A stretch of DNA of 64,000 bases from Bryobacterales bacterium KBS 96 (GTDB lineage Bacteria; Acidobacteriota; Terriglobia; Bryobacterales; Bryobacteraceae): positions 6,120,462-6,184,461 of the forward strand of contig KB906767.1 of NCBI GenBank assembly GCA_000381625.1, in the 5' to 3' direction. Every line of letters begins with the position of its first letter. The first letter of the stretch is position 1. The notes under the pieces are model-generated. The model was given only the letters and a program-made list of their open reading frames with translations. It did no database searches and was not told the origin of the DNA. The position numbers were made by a program, and so were the translations under genes. Below are positions 36,813-45,227 of the stretch, piece after piece.

Positions 36813-38071
36813 ACCGACGCTGCCTCCGCATTGCGCGAAACACGCACCTGCTCCACCCGGAGTTCATTGCCCGCAAGCACATCGATCTGAATACCGTCGC
36901 GCTTCACCGATTCGCCTACTTTCGGCACGTGTCCCAACCATTCCGCCACCAAGCCGCCCACCGTCGTCGACTCGGTGTCCTCTTCCGGCTTGAAGTGCAG
37001 CAATTCTTCCAGCCGGTCCAGGTCAAGGCTGCCAGGCGCAACAAACGAGTCCTCCGATTCCTGCCGCACGTCGCGCCCGGGCTCGTGCTCATCCCGGATC
37101 TCGCCCAAAATCTCCTCAACCAGGTCCTCCAGCGTGGCGAGGCCCGCCGTATTGCCGTATTCGTCGATCACGATCGCCATGTGAGTGCTGTCCCGTTGTA
37201 TCTCTCGAAGAAGATCGTTCACCGGTTTGGTTTCCGGCACCAGCCGGATAGGCCGGATCAATTCGCGTACGGTCTTCTCTTTCCTCTGTTCCGGATCGAG
37301 CTCAAACATGTCACGTACGTGGACGAATCCAATAATACGATCGATATTGCCTTCGTAAGCCGGAATTCGGGAGTACTGCTCGTGAAGCACAAGTTGCCGC
37401 AGATCGTCCAGCGGTCTGTCCGCCGCGATCGCAATAATATTGGGGCGCGGCGTCATCACTTCTCGAACTGTCTTATCCCCGAAAGCGACTACCTGCTGGA
37501 TCAGGTGGCGATCGCCTTCCTCCAGAATCCCCTCTTCCGCGCCGGCGGTAATCAAGGCTTCAATGTGTTCCGACGGATCGGCTGGCGTCTGTGAATCCTC
37601 CGCAGGCTGGCCCAGGTCGAGCAAATTCTGAAAGAAGCCGAGCGGGGCTGATAGAGGCGAAATCGACGCGCCCACCAGCTTTGCGAACGGAACCACTCTT
37701 GTCATCCATTCACTGCTGAGGCGGCGATAGAGAAACTGCGGAATCGCGTAAGTGGAAACCAGCATGACGCCCAGGGAGAGCCCAAGTGATTCGAGCACAA
37801 CTTGCCAGTACGGCACGCTGGTACGATTGATCGCGCAATAGACAAATACGCCGACAAATGGCAGCGAGACGTGCTTGAGTAACGAAAACCGGAGAGCGCC
37901 CTTCTCCGTGTCGTATCCAAGCTTGTCCTGCAAGTTTTCGCGAAAATACGATAGGGCCTTGGTTTCTCGTTTGATGAGCCGCAGCGATTCCAGATAGAGA
38001 AGTTGCAGATACGACCCGAAGACGAGCAGCACGCCCAAGGCAAGCACCGCCACCCAGCACAACCATGTCAT
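36809..38071 (-). CDS. CorC/hemolysin family membrane protein (DUF21, CBS pair, CorC_HlyC)
   Basis: 420 aa from ATG 38071 (MTWLCWVAVLALG). The frame extends to 38122, but that part is inside ybeY. An N-terminal DUF21 region with about four helices (~1-160) is followed by two CBS motifs (VREVMTPRPNI; DDLLREIQRDSTHMAIVIDEYGN) and a C-terminal transporter-associated domain (GSLDLDRLEELL, TVGGLVAEWLGHVPKVGES). Likely involved in Mg2+ or Co2+ transport or membrane repair, by family. Start overlaps the ybeY stop by 1 nt (TGATG). Confidence 0.92.
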   Translation of the reverse strand: MTWLCWVAVLALGVLLVFGSYLQLLYLESLRLIKRETKALSYFRENLQDKLGYDTEKGALRFSLLKHVSLPFVGVFVYCAINRTSVPYWQVVLESLGLSLGVMLVSTYAIPQFLYRRLSSEWMTRVVPFAKLVGASISPLSAPLGFFQNLLDLGQPAEDSQTPADPSEHIEALITAGAEEGILEEGDRHLIQQVVAFGDKTVREVMTPRPNIIAIAADRPLDDLRQLVLHEQYSRIPAYEGNIDRIIGFVHVRDMFELDPEQRKEKTVRELIRPIRLVPETKPVNDLLREIQRDSTHMAIVIDEYGNTAGLATLEDLVEEILGEIRDEHEPGRDVRQESEDSFVAPGSLDLDRLEELLHFKPEEDTESTTVGGLVAEWLGHVPKVGESVKRDGIQIDVLAGNELRVEQVRVSRNAEAASV

Positions 38072-38532
38072 CAGCGCGCCCTCGCGATCAGCGTAACGGG
38101 CAGCCCGAACTCCTTGCGCCACTTCTTTTCCGCTCGGGCCATCTCGCCGCTGTCTCGTTCGTGATCCATGCCGGTAAGGTGCAGTACTCCATGGAGCATC
38201 AACACTCGGATCTCATCGAGCACGGAGTGTTCCAACTGCCGGGCCTGTTCGTCGGCTCGTTCAATGGATATCGCAAGCTCGCCCGCTTCGCCGTTTGAAT
38301 CGCCTGCTGGAAATGAAAGAACATCGGTCGGGTAATCGTGTTCCAGGAATTCGCGATTCAGTTGCCGCAGCTTCCTGTCGTTGGTGAGCAGACAGCAAAA
38401 GCTCCGGCCGTTCAGAACGCGCTCGGTCAGATCGGAGGCGAACCTTTGCAACTCGCGCCTCTGCCCGGCGCTGAGCCGCAGCCGCGAAGGAAGCGCCTGA
38501 AATAGGAAACTACTACTGCCGTCGGAAGACAT
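38071..38532 (-). CDS. ybeY: Endoribonuclease YbeY
   Basis: 153 aa. The zinc motif HGVLHLTGMDH gives His114, His118 and His124, the hallmark of YbeY. The substrate-facing YPTDVLSFP segment (67-75) is also present. It matures the 3' end of 16S rRNA and takes part in ribosome quality control. It lies 9 nt after phoH, the usual partner order. Confidence 0.95.
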   Translation of the reverse strand: MSSDGSSSFLFQALPSRLRLSAGQRRELQRFASDLTERVLNGRSFCCLLTNDRKLRQLNREFLEHDYPTDVLSFPAGDSNGEAGELAISIERADEQARQLEHSVLDEIRVLMLHGVLHLTGMDHERDSGEMARAEKKWRKEFGLPVTLIARAR

Positions 38533-38541
38533 GGTTACGTG

Positions 38542-39603
38542 CTATGCGATCGACGGCATTTCCGGAATTTCTACGTTAGCGCCGGGGAGCGGTTCGGACG
38601 CAGGTTCCGGTGGCGCATCGGGGGTAAGCTTCAGAGCAAGCTGGCGCCCTGTCCCCATGAGTTCGTTGTAACGGTCGTATGCCCTCACGATCCGCTGCAC
38701 TAGCGTGTGCCGCACTACATCGCGTTCATCGAAATTGACGAAGGCAATGCCTTCCACTCCACCGAGGATCTCCACGGCATCCATCAATCCGCTGCGCTTA
38801 CCCGCCGGTAAATCGACCTGCGTCCGATCGCCGGTCACCACCATCTTGGAGTTAAAGCCCTGCCGTGTCAGAGCCATCTTCATTTGCTCCGCCGTCGTGT
38901 TCTGAGCTTCGTCGAGAATAATGAAACAATCGTTCAGCGTCCGTCCGCGCATAAACGCTAGCGGGGCGATCTCGATCGTATTCCGTTCAATCAGTTTCTC
39001 CACCTTCTCGGCATCCATCATGTCGAACAGAGCGTCGAATAGGGGCCGGAGATACGGGTCGATCTTCTCCTGCAGCGTTCCCGGAAGAAACCCAAGGCGC
39101 TCGCCTGCTTCCACCGCGGGTCGCGTCAACACAATGCGGCTCACGCGCTTGTTCAAGAAGGCCGAAACAGCCATGGCGACAGCCAGGTAGGTCTTGCCGG
39201 TGCCGGCTGGACCGATGCCGAACGTGAGATCGTGATGCTCAATGGCATCTACGTATCGCCGCTGGTTGACGGTCTTTGGGGCCAGCACCTTCTTGCCGAA
39301 CGAGCGCGATTTCCCGCTTTCAACGAGCCGCCGCAGCGAAGCGCTCGGGTCCGCCGTAACTACCCGCATGTAGCTATTTAGATCGCCGTTATTAAATACA
39401 TGGCCTTCTTGGACAAGATCCATGTAATCTTCGAGAATGTCCTCGGCTCTCCTGACCTGAGGCTCCTCGCCCTCGAGTTCGAGCGAGTCGCCATCAAGGA
39501 GGCGAGTTTTTAGGTTCAAACCCGATTCCAGTAGACGGATGTTTTCGTCACGCGTCCCAAACAAGGACTCAATTCCGCGTGTGATCTGAACGCAAGTTTT
39601 CAT
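38542..39603 (-). CDS. phoH: PhoH family ATPase
   Basis: 353 aa. An N-terminal domain of about 100 residues (RRAEDILEDYMDLVQEGH) is followed by a helicase-like ATPase core with Walker A GPAGTGKT (131-138) and ILDEAQNTT, the Walker B. FNSKMVVTGDRTQVDLP near 255 is diagnostic. The role is RNA-related and paired with YbeY across bacteria. It leads the phoH-ybeY-corC-era-BON run. Confidence 0.96.
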   Translation of the reverse strand: MKTCVQITRGIESLFGTRDENIRLLESGLNLKTRLLDGDSLELEGEEPQVRRAEDILEDYMDLVQEGHVFNNGDLNSYMRVVTADPSASLRRLVESGKSRSFGKKVLAPKTVNQRRYVDAIEHHDLTFGIGPAGTGKTYLAVAMAVSAFLNKRVSRIVLTRPAVEAGERLGFLPGTLQEKIDPYLRPLFDALFDMMDAEKVEKLIERNTIEIAPLAFMRGRTLNDCFIILDEAQNTTAEQMKMALTRQGFNSKMVVTGDRTQVDLPAGKRSGLMDAVEILGGVEGIAFVNFDERDVVRHTLVQRIVRAYDRYNELMGTGRQLALKLTPDAPPEPASEPLPGANVEIPEMPSIA

Positions 39604-39823
39604 CTATAGATTTGTTGACGCTCTCGAAGGTGCCAGGAATCGATAACCGCACAAAGGTAGGAGCGGGGCAGGGGGTGCGCCGCCATGACTCACACGATTC
39701 CGCAGGCGCGGAAGAGCGACGTGCATCTACTTGTAATTATACCAAGTTTCGCCTGACCGTGCGGCAGGTGGTCGCAGTCTGCTGTCGGGGTAAGGCGTGC
39801 TTCGCCCGCGGGTTTCGGGCCGC
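39604..39823. other. Intergenic region upstream of phoH
   Basis: 220 nt. It should hold the phoH promoter; no clear box pair is assigned. The region near the response regulator stop (39775-39823) is G+C-rich without a visible hairpin plus T-tract. Confidence 0.3.
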
Positions 39824-40255
39824 CTAATCGCTCGGAATACAGGCCACACTCATCCAGAACGTCAAGGCGGAGCGGATCGTGCCGATGAACGAATCGAGAT
39901 CGACTGGCTTACGCAGATAGCAGTTCGCGTGCAATTCGTAGGCCTCGCGGATATCGCGCTCCGCGTCGGAGCTGGTCAGAACCGCTACTGGGATGCTGCG
40001 GAGCGACTCGTCGCCTTTGATATGCCGGAGAACGTCTTTCGACGTGCCTCTGGGAAGGTTTAGATCCAAAAAAATCAGGCTGGGGCGCCGCCCGTCTTCA
40101 TAAGGAGGCTCCTGCCTCAGATACTTCAGTGCCTGCTCTCCATCCATTGCAATCTGCAAAGCGACATTCAGTTGCGTGTCCCGCAACGCTTCTTTCATGA
40201 GCCGGATATCGCCGGGATTATCTTCGATTACAAGTATTAATCGCTGATGCAGCAC
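39824..40255 (-). CDS. Stand-alone receiver-domain response regulator
   Basis: 143 aa from GTG 40255, with GAGG 6 nt upstream (the frame extends to 40330). One receiver domain only: acidic pair Glu11-Asp12, phospho-acceptor Asp64 (FLDLNLP), Thr94/Ser95 (VLTSSD) and Lys116 (LRKPVD). The DNPGDIRLM start places it with Rcp1-type regulators that talk to phytochrome or hybrid kinases. No kinase gene is adjacent, and no output domain is present. The partner is therefore elsewhere. Confidence 0.92.
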   Translation of the reverse strand: MLHQRLILVIEDNPGDIRLMKEALRDTQLNVALQIAMDGEQALKYLRQEPPYEDGRRPSLIFLDLNLPRGTSKDVLRHIKGDESLRSIPVAVLTSSDAERDIREAYELHANCYLRKPVDLDSFIGTIRSALTFWMSVACIPSD

Positions 40256-40476
40256 AAGCAACCTCAAGCAACAAGCAAAACGTACAATAGCAGATTCCCG
40301 CCGTAGAACTTGGAAACAGGCGGGCGCCAATCGTGAAACCGCGCAGGCCAGCCCTAGTTTTTGAATACCGGCTAGGCCTCTGACCGTGATACTCGGTTCT
40401 TCCGCTTGCTCACACGTGCGGTTCCGTCCCGCTACTGAGCCGCGAACGGAACCCAGCGTTCTTGATGGTCAGAGTA
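40256..40476. other. Intergenic region with inverted repeat
   Basis: 221 nt. GGTTCCGT (40420-40427) and ACGGAACC (40446-40453) form an 8-bp stem with an 18-nt loop, 24 nt from the vapC stop. It may be the end of the vapBC transcript, but no T-run follows. Confidence 0.35.
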
Positions 40477-40857
40477 TCAAGCGACCGGAATGCCGGTATG
40501 GACGAAGTCATCCCCTTTAAACAGCAATGGCAGGCCCAGGTGCGCCGCAGTTGCATAAGCGATGCAGTCCGCAAAATTCAACGCGGCTTTGTGATTGCCG
40601 CGCCCGAACGTTCGGTAGGCCTTTCGCGCCCGTTCGGCCCTGTTCCAATCGACCGGCACAATCTCCGGCGAAAGATAGTAAACCATCTGATCGAACGCAT
40701 CGCCCCGGCCGCGAGAATCGGCAACAATACTCGCCTCAAGCAGCGTGGCCGCGGATAGATAAACGCGCTCGGCTTTCACCAGAACATCGCGGAAGCGCTC
40801 GGCATCGCCTTCTCCCAGGAGCACGGCGATCAACGCGGAGCTATCGACTACGATCAC
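40477..40857 (-). CDS. vapC: PIN-domain toxin, VapC family
   Basis: 126 aa PIN-domain ribonuclease. The acidic metal site is Asp5 (VVDSSAL), Glu41, Asp97 (NFADCIAY) and Asp116 (KGDDF). The length and FADCIAYATA block are typical of VapC. Its ATG overlaps the vapB stop by 4 nt. Activity in RNA cleavage is known for the family, and the target RNA is not predictable. The set of residues is complete, so the toxin looks functional. Confidence 0.93.
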   Translation of the reverse strand: MIVVDSSALIAVLLGEGDAERFRDVLVKAERVYLSAATLLEASIVADSRGRGDAFDQMVYYLSPEIVPVDWNRAERARKAYRTFGRGNHKAALNFADCIAYATAAHLGLPLLFKGDDFVHTGIPVA

Positions 40858-41108
40858 GGCTCCATGCCGTGGAACAATTCAGCCCGTTCCTCTTCGGTGT
40901 AGGACTTCAGATGCATGTTCCGGGAATCTCGGATCACCTGGTCGAGAAACTTTGGGAGATTTTGTCGCCGCTCGCGCCGTTCCCTCTCCGCGGCCGCCTC
41001 CCGCAGCAACCGCCGGAACAGCTCCGTTTTGCTTATGCCATCCGAATTTGAAAGCTGCGCGGCTAATCGGCAGACCTCCTCATCTGCGATGTGCATCGAC
41101 ATATACAT
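40854..41108 (-). CDS. vapB: VapB-type antitoxin (Rv0623-like)
   Basis: 84 aa from ATG 41108, or a few residues less from ATG 41102 or 41096. An upstream frame to 41159 is rejected because it crosses the operator. The N-terminal part MHIADEEVCRLAAQLSNSDGISKTELFRRLLREAA looks like a DNA-binding ribbon-helix-helix-like unit of the Rv0623/PSK family. A charged helix and toxin-neutralising tail follow. It is translationally coupled to vapC. There is no clear Shine-Dalgarno, and a palindrome abuts the start, so a leaderless transcript is possible. Confidence 0.85.
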   Translation of the reverse strand: MYMSMHIADEEVCRLAAQLSNSDGISKTELFRRLLREAAAERERRERRQNLPKFLDQVIRDSRNMHLKSYTEEERAELFHGMEP

Positions 41109-41110
41109 AA

Positions 41111-41129
41111 TTGTACATTGAATGTACAA
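41111..41129. promoter_or_regulatory. Palindromic operator of vapBC
   Basis: TTGTACATTGAATGTACAA is a perfect palindrome of two 9-bp arms around one central base. It ends 2 nt before the vapB ATG at 41108 (reading right to left). Autoregulation by VapBC binding just upstream of its genes is standard for the family; the site is inferred from symmetry and position. Confidence 0.75.
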
Positions 41130-41175
41130 GATACGCGCAGACATGGACACAACGGTCAACCAGCGCTGATGACAG

Positions 41176-41252
41176 TGGTAGGGGCGGCAGGACTCGAACC
41201 TGCGACCCTTTGCTTAGAAGGCAAATGCTCTATCCACCTGAGCTACGCCCCC
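41176..41252 (-). tRNA. tRNA-Arg (anticodon UCU)
   Basis: On the minus strand a full cloverleaf reads acceptor GGGGGCG/CGCCCCT (first pair G-U), D arm GCTC..GAGC, anticodon stem TTTGC/GCAAA with loop CTTCTAA (anticodon TCT), T arm GCAGG TTCGAGT CCTGC, discriminator A at 41179, and encoded CCA at 41178-41176. It lies about 78 nt after the pyruvate carboxylase stop and 68 nt before vapB. Confidence 0.95.
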
Positions 41253-41330
41253 ACGTCGAAGACAGCACTCGCGACGGCTTAAAATGCCGCTTGCAAGTTC
41301 AGTCTCTTTATTTTAGTGGAACGCGCACTT

Positions 41331-44300
41331 TTATTCGATGGTGAGCAGCAGATCGCGCGCCTCGACAGTTTCATGCGCCGCGACATACGCTTTTTTGACC
41401 ACGCCGCTCACCGGAGCGTAAACCGTCGACTGCATCTTCATTGCCTCCATCACCAGCAATCTTTCACCTTTCTCCACGCGCTGTCCGGATTTGACGTGCA
41501 GGATGGTGACCGCTCCTGGGATGGGAGCGCCGACTTCGCCCGGCTTGCCGGGGTCCGCTTTCACGCGGGCGCTGGCTGCCGCCTTTAGCGATTTGTCCCG
41601 AATCTCGACCTCTCGGGGCTGTCCGTTCAATTCGAAAAATACGGTTCGGAAACCGTCCGGGTGCGGATCGCCGACGGTGAGCAGCCGTATGAAGAGCGTT
41701 TTGCCCGGTTCCAGTTCGACTGTAATTTCCTCGCCTTTCTCCATGCCGAAGAAAAATTGCGGCGTTGGCAGCACTTCGACATCTCCCCAGGCCTGACGGG
41801 CTTTTGCGAACTTCGTGAACACGGTCGGGTACATCAGGTAGCTCATCAAGTCGGTCCGGCTTTCCGAGCCCGTCTGTTCCCCCACCGTCTTGGCCGCCTT
41901 TTCGAGATCGGCGGGCGCCAGCCGCTCGCCCGGACGGCCCTTATTCGGCTTCTTGCCACGCAGGACGACGCGCTGGATCTTTTCGGGCCAGCCGCCTTCC
42001 GGCTCCCCTAGCGAGCCCATGAACATATCGACCACCGAGTTCGGAAGCGTCAGGTGATGATCTTCCGGCAAGTTCTCGAGATCCTTCACGGTCATGTCGT
42101 GGCTCACGAGAAAAATCGCGAGATCGCCGACCACTTTGCTCGACGGCGTCACCTTCACAATGTCGCCGAACGCCAGGTTGACGTCGGCGTACGTCCGCGC
42201 GATCTCGTGCCATCTTGCTCCTAACCCGAGCGCCTCGGCCTGCTCCTTCAGATTGGTGTACTGCCCGCCTGGCATTTCGTGAATGTAGACTTCCGACATC
42301 CCGGATTTCGGGGCGTTGTCAAACGGAGCATAATAGCCGCGAACCGTTTCCCAGTAATCGGCGCAATCGCTAAGCGCTTCGAAATCGAGACACGTGTCTC
42401 GATCGGTGTGCGCGAGCGCCGCGGCAATCGAGTTCAAATTCGGCTGGCTTGTCGCGCCGCTCATCGACGACATCGCCCCATCGGCGGCATCCACTCCCGC
42501 TTCACTCGCTTTCAGGATGGTAGCGGCGTTGATTCCGCTGGTGTCGTGCGTATGCAGATGAATGGGGAGGCCGATTTCGTCCTTGAGCGCCTTCACCAGC
42601 TTGTACGCCGCATACGGTTTCAGCAGGCCCGCCATATCTTTGATGCCCAGAATATGCGTGCCCATCTTCTCGAGTTCTTTGGCGATTCGGACGTAATACT
42701 GCAGCGAGTACTTGTCCCGCTTCGGATCGAGCAGATCGCCCGTGTAGCAAACGGAAGCTTCACAGAACCGTCCCGTTTCGAGCACGGTTTCGACCGCTAC
42801 CTGCATGTTGGGCAGCCAGTTCAGCGAATCGAAAATCCGGAAAATGTCGATGCCCTGCGCGGCTGCTTCTCTTACGAATTCGCGCACCACATTGTCCGGA
42901 TACGCTGTATAGCCGACAGCATTTGAGGCTCGCAGCAGCATCTGAAAGCAGATATTCGGAATGTGCGTCCGAAGCTGCTGCAAGCGCCGCCACGGATCTT
43001 CGTGCAGGAAGCGCATGGAGGCGTCGAACGTGGCGCCGCCCCACATTTCCAGACTGTAAAGCTGGGGCAGCTTTTTCGACACGTATTCGGCAATCCGCAG
43101 CATGTCGTATGTGCGGAGGCGGGTCGCCATCAACGATTGATGTGCGTCGCGGAACGTTGTATCCGTGAGCAGCAGCGCAGTCTGCTTCAGCGTCCAATCA
43201 GCAAAGCCTCTCGGTCCAAGCCGGTCGAGTAACTGGCGGGTTCCATTCGGCGCCGGAGTGGCTGGCGACTGCGGGATGCGCGGCTCACGGATGATTGCGG
43301 GGCGGCGCTTCTTTGCCACCTCCGGATTTCCATTCACAATTACGTCCGCCAGATAGGTGAGCAATTTAGTGGCGCGGTCGCGCCGGGCCGTGAATTGAAA
43401 CAGCTCCGGCGTTTCGTCAAGAAAATTCGTAGTTGTTTCACCGGCCTGAAACACCGGATGATTCACGACGTTTTCCAGGAACGGAATGTTCGTCTTTACG
43501 CCGCGGATGCGGAATTCACGAAGAGCGCGATCCATCCGCTCGCACGCCTGAGGGAAATTTTGCCCCCACGCCGTCACCTTGACGAGGAGCGAATCGTAAA
43601 ACGGTGAGATGACCGCTCCGCCATACGCCGAAGCGCCATCGAGGCGGATGCCGAAGCCCGCGGGCGAACGGTACGTGTGAATCCGGCCGTAATCCGGGAC
43701 GAAATTGTTGGCCGGGTCTTCAGTGGTGACGCGGCACTGCAGAGCGGTGCCGTGCAGCGGGATCTCGGATTGCGCCGGTAGCGCGATCTCCGGTCCATGC
43801 AGGCTCAGCCCCTGGGCGACCTGGATTTGCGTGCGCACAATGTCGATGCCGGTCACCACCTCGGTGACCGTGTGCTCCACCTGAACCCGCGGGTTCACTT
43901 CGATAAAGAACCACTCGAACGTGTCGGCGTCCACAAGGAACTCGACTGTGCCCGCGTTGTAGTAGTTTGCCGCGCGCGCGAGGGCCACGGCCGCATCCGC
44001 GAGTTCCTGCCGGACCCGATTCGGCAATCCGACCCCGGGCGCCACTTCAACTACTTTTTGGTGGCGGCGCTGCACGGAACAATCGCGTTCATAAAGGTGG
44101 AGAACGTTGCCATGCCGGTCGCCGACGATCTGAATCTCGACGTGTTTTGCACGGCGTATGTAGCGCTCGATGAAGACCGACGGATTTCCGAATGCAGCAC
44201 CCGCCTCCTGCGCCGCTTCTTGCACCTTCGCCGCCAAATCGCCTGGATTGATGACTACGCGCATACCACGGCCGCCGCCCCCGAAAGCCGCTTTCACGAT

Positions 44301-44768
44301 CAACGGGAACCCGATCTCCTCGCCCAGCGCCGCGAGATCGGCCCTGGCGGGATCGACGCCGTCTTCCGTACCGGGCACTACTCGGATGCCCGCCTTTTGT
44401 GCGAGCTTGCGGGCAGCGGTTTTATCACCCAGCATGTCCAGCAGTTCGGCGCTGGGCCCGACAAATGTAATGCCGGCCTGCTCGCAGGCCCGGGGAAGAT
44501 CCGGGTTTTCAGCGAGAAAACCATAGCCTGGATGAATGGCGTCCACGCCTTTTTCCGATGCAAGCTCGATGATGGAGCCGATATCCAGATACGCCTGAAC
44601 CGGCCCCTTTCCCTGGCCAACAAGGTATGCCTCGTCTGCCTTGAAACGATGTAGGCTCAGGCGGTCCTCTTGGGAATAAACAGCGACCGTGCGGAGGTGT
44701 AACTCGTTTGCGGCTCGCAGGATACGGATGGCGATTTCGCCACGGTTGAGTGCAAGCAGTTTTCTCAT
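41331..44768 (-). CDS. pyc: Pyruvate carboxylase
   Basis: 1145 aa, a full-length three-domain enzyme. It converts pyruvate, bicarbonate and ATP to oxaloacetate, the main anaplerotic step. The biotin carboxylase domain is at 1-450, with the ATP-grasp loop FGGGGRGMRVV and VQVEHTVTE. The carboxyltransferase domain is at ~530-830 with FRDAHQSLMATRLRT. The C-terminal biotinyl domain carries VMEAMKM with Lys1111 as the biotin site. It is monocistronic by spacing, with no neighbouring partner genes. The upstream gap to 44808 is 39 nt before the divergent repeats begin. Confidence 0.96.
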   Translation of the reverse strand: MRKLLALNRGEIAIRILRAANELHLRTVAVYSQEDRLSLHRFKADEAYLVGQGKGPVQAYLDIGSIIELASEKGVDAIHPGYGFLAENPDLPRACEQAGITFVGPSAELLDMLGDKTAARKLAQKAGIRVVPGTEDGVDPARADLAALGEEIGFPLIVKAAFGGGGRGMRVVINPGDLAAKVQEAAQEAGAAFGNPSVFIERYIRRAKHVEIQIVGDRHGNVLHLYERDCSVQRRHQKVVEVAPGVGLPNRVRQELADAAVALARAANYYNAGTVEFLVDADTFEWFFIEVNPRVQVEHTVTEVVTGIDIVRTQIQVAQGLSLHGPEIALPAQSEIPLHGTALQCRVTTEDPANNFVPDYGRIHTYRSPAGFGIRLDGASAYGGAVISPFYDSLLVKVTAWGQNFPQACERMDRALREFRIRGVKTNIPFLENVVNHPVFQAGETTTNFLDETPELFQFTARRDRATKLLTYLADVIVNGNPEVAKKRRPAIIREPRIPQSPATPAPNGTRQLLDRLGPRGFADWTLKQTALLLTDTTFRDAHQSLMATRLRTYDMLRIAEYVSKKLPQLYSLEMWGGATFDASMRFLHEDPWRRLQQLRTHIPNICFQMLLRASNAVGYTAYPDNVVREFVREAAAQGIDIFRIFDSLNWLPNMQVAVETVLETGRFCEASVCYTGDLLDPKRDKYSLQYYVRIAKELEKMGTHILGIKDMAGLLKPYAAYKLVKALKDEIGLPIHLHTHDTSGINAATILKASEAGVDAADGAMSSMSGATSQPNLNSIAAALAHTDRDTCLDFEALSDCADYWETVRGYYAPFDNAPKSGMSEVYIHEMPGGQYTNLKEQAEALGLGARWHEIARTYADVNLAFGDIVKVTPSSKVVGDLAIFLVSHDMTVKDLENLPEDHHLTLPNSVVDMFMGSLGEPEGGWPEKIQRVVLRGKKPNKGRPGERLAPADLEKAAKTVGEQTGSESRTDLMSYLMYPTVFTKFAKARQAWGDVEVLPTPQFFFGMEKGEEITVELEPGKTLFIRLLTVGDPHPDGFRTVFFELNGQPREVEIRDKSLKAAASARVKADPGKPGEVGAPIPGAVTILHVKSGQRVEKGERLLVMEAMKMQSTVYAPVSGVVKKAYVAAHETVEARDLLLTIE

Positions 44769-45227
44769 GGAACGTCTGACAGGTGGGAACTAAACCGCAA
44801 GCGTAACATGGAACATCGCCGGCTCCTGCGCCGTATAACGCTTGAGAGGACAGGGGAAACAGTCAAAATGGGGAATAATGGAATGCCTATGGGTAAGCGG
44901 ACCACCGGCATCTGGTGGGGCAGGTCCCCGATCTGCGGCGGCCGCGTAGGCCATCCCACGAAAATTGATAAAGGCGCCCCCTCTCCAGCACCGAACCGCG
45001 ATCGTGAGGGAGTACCCATGGCCCGGCGAGCCGCGGAAATTGATGAAGAGGCCGTTCGCCCCGCGCACTCACGTGCGGCGGCTCTGCTTTTGGGTAACAT
45101 CGACACGGAGCCGCCTTGCGTCAGCAAGCGGGTTTTCCAGAAGCCGCGTAACGCCCGGTCACCTGCACTGAACCGCAACCGTGACGGAGCGGACTTTTTA
45201 CCGGCCGCATTCAGCCGCGCGAAGCGA
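44769..45227. repeat. Intergenic region with dispersed G+C-rich repeats
   Basis: 459 nt. An open frame from 44808 into the next gene is judged spurious. Repeated phrases occur within it: AAATTGATAAAG and AAATTGATGAAG at about 44958 and 45038, and GAACCGCGATCGTGAGGGAG and GAACCGCAACCGTGACGGAG at about 44995 and 45171. GCCGCCTTGCGTCAGCAAGCG (45111-45131) matches 58-78 of the window with one change. Confidence 0.65.

Noticed and set aside
36743-37594. 283-aa plus-strand frame over corC
   Set aside because: Antisense to a conserved gene; no domain or ribosome site.
41176-41252. An integrated island at tRNA-Arg
   Set aside because: No duplicated tRNA end or intact integrase is found near it.
43797-44654. 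285-aa plus-strand frame inside pyruvate carboxylase
   Set aside because: It is an antisense shadow of a GC-rich gene and has no domain.
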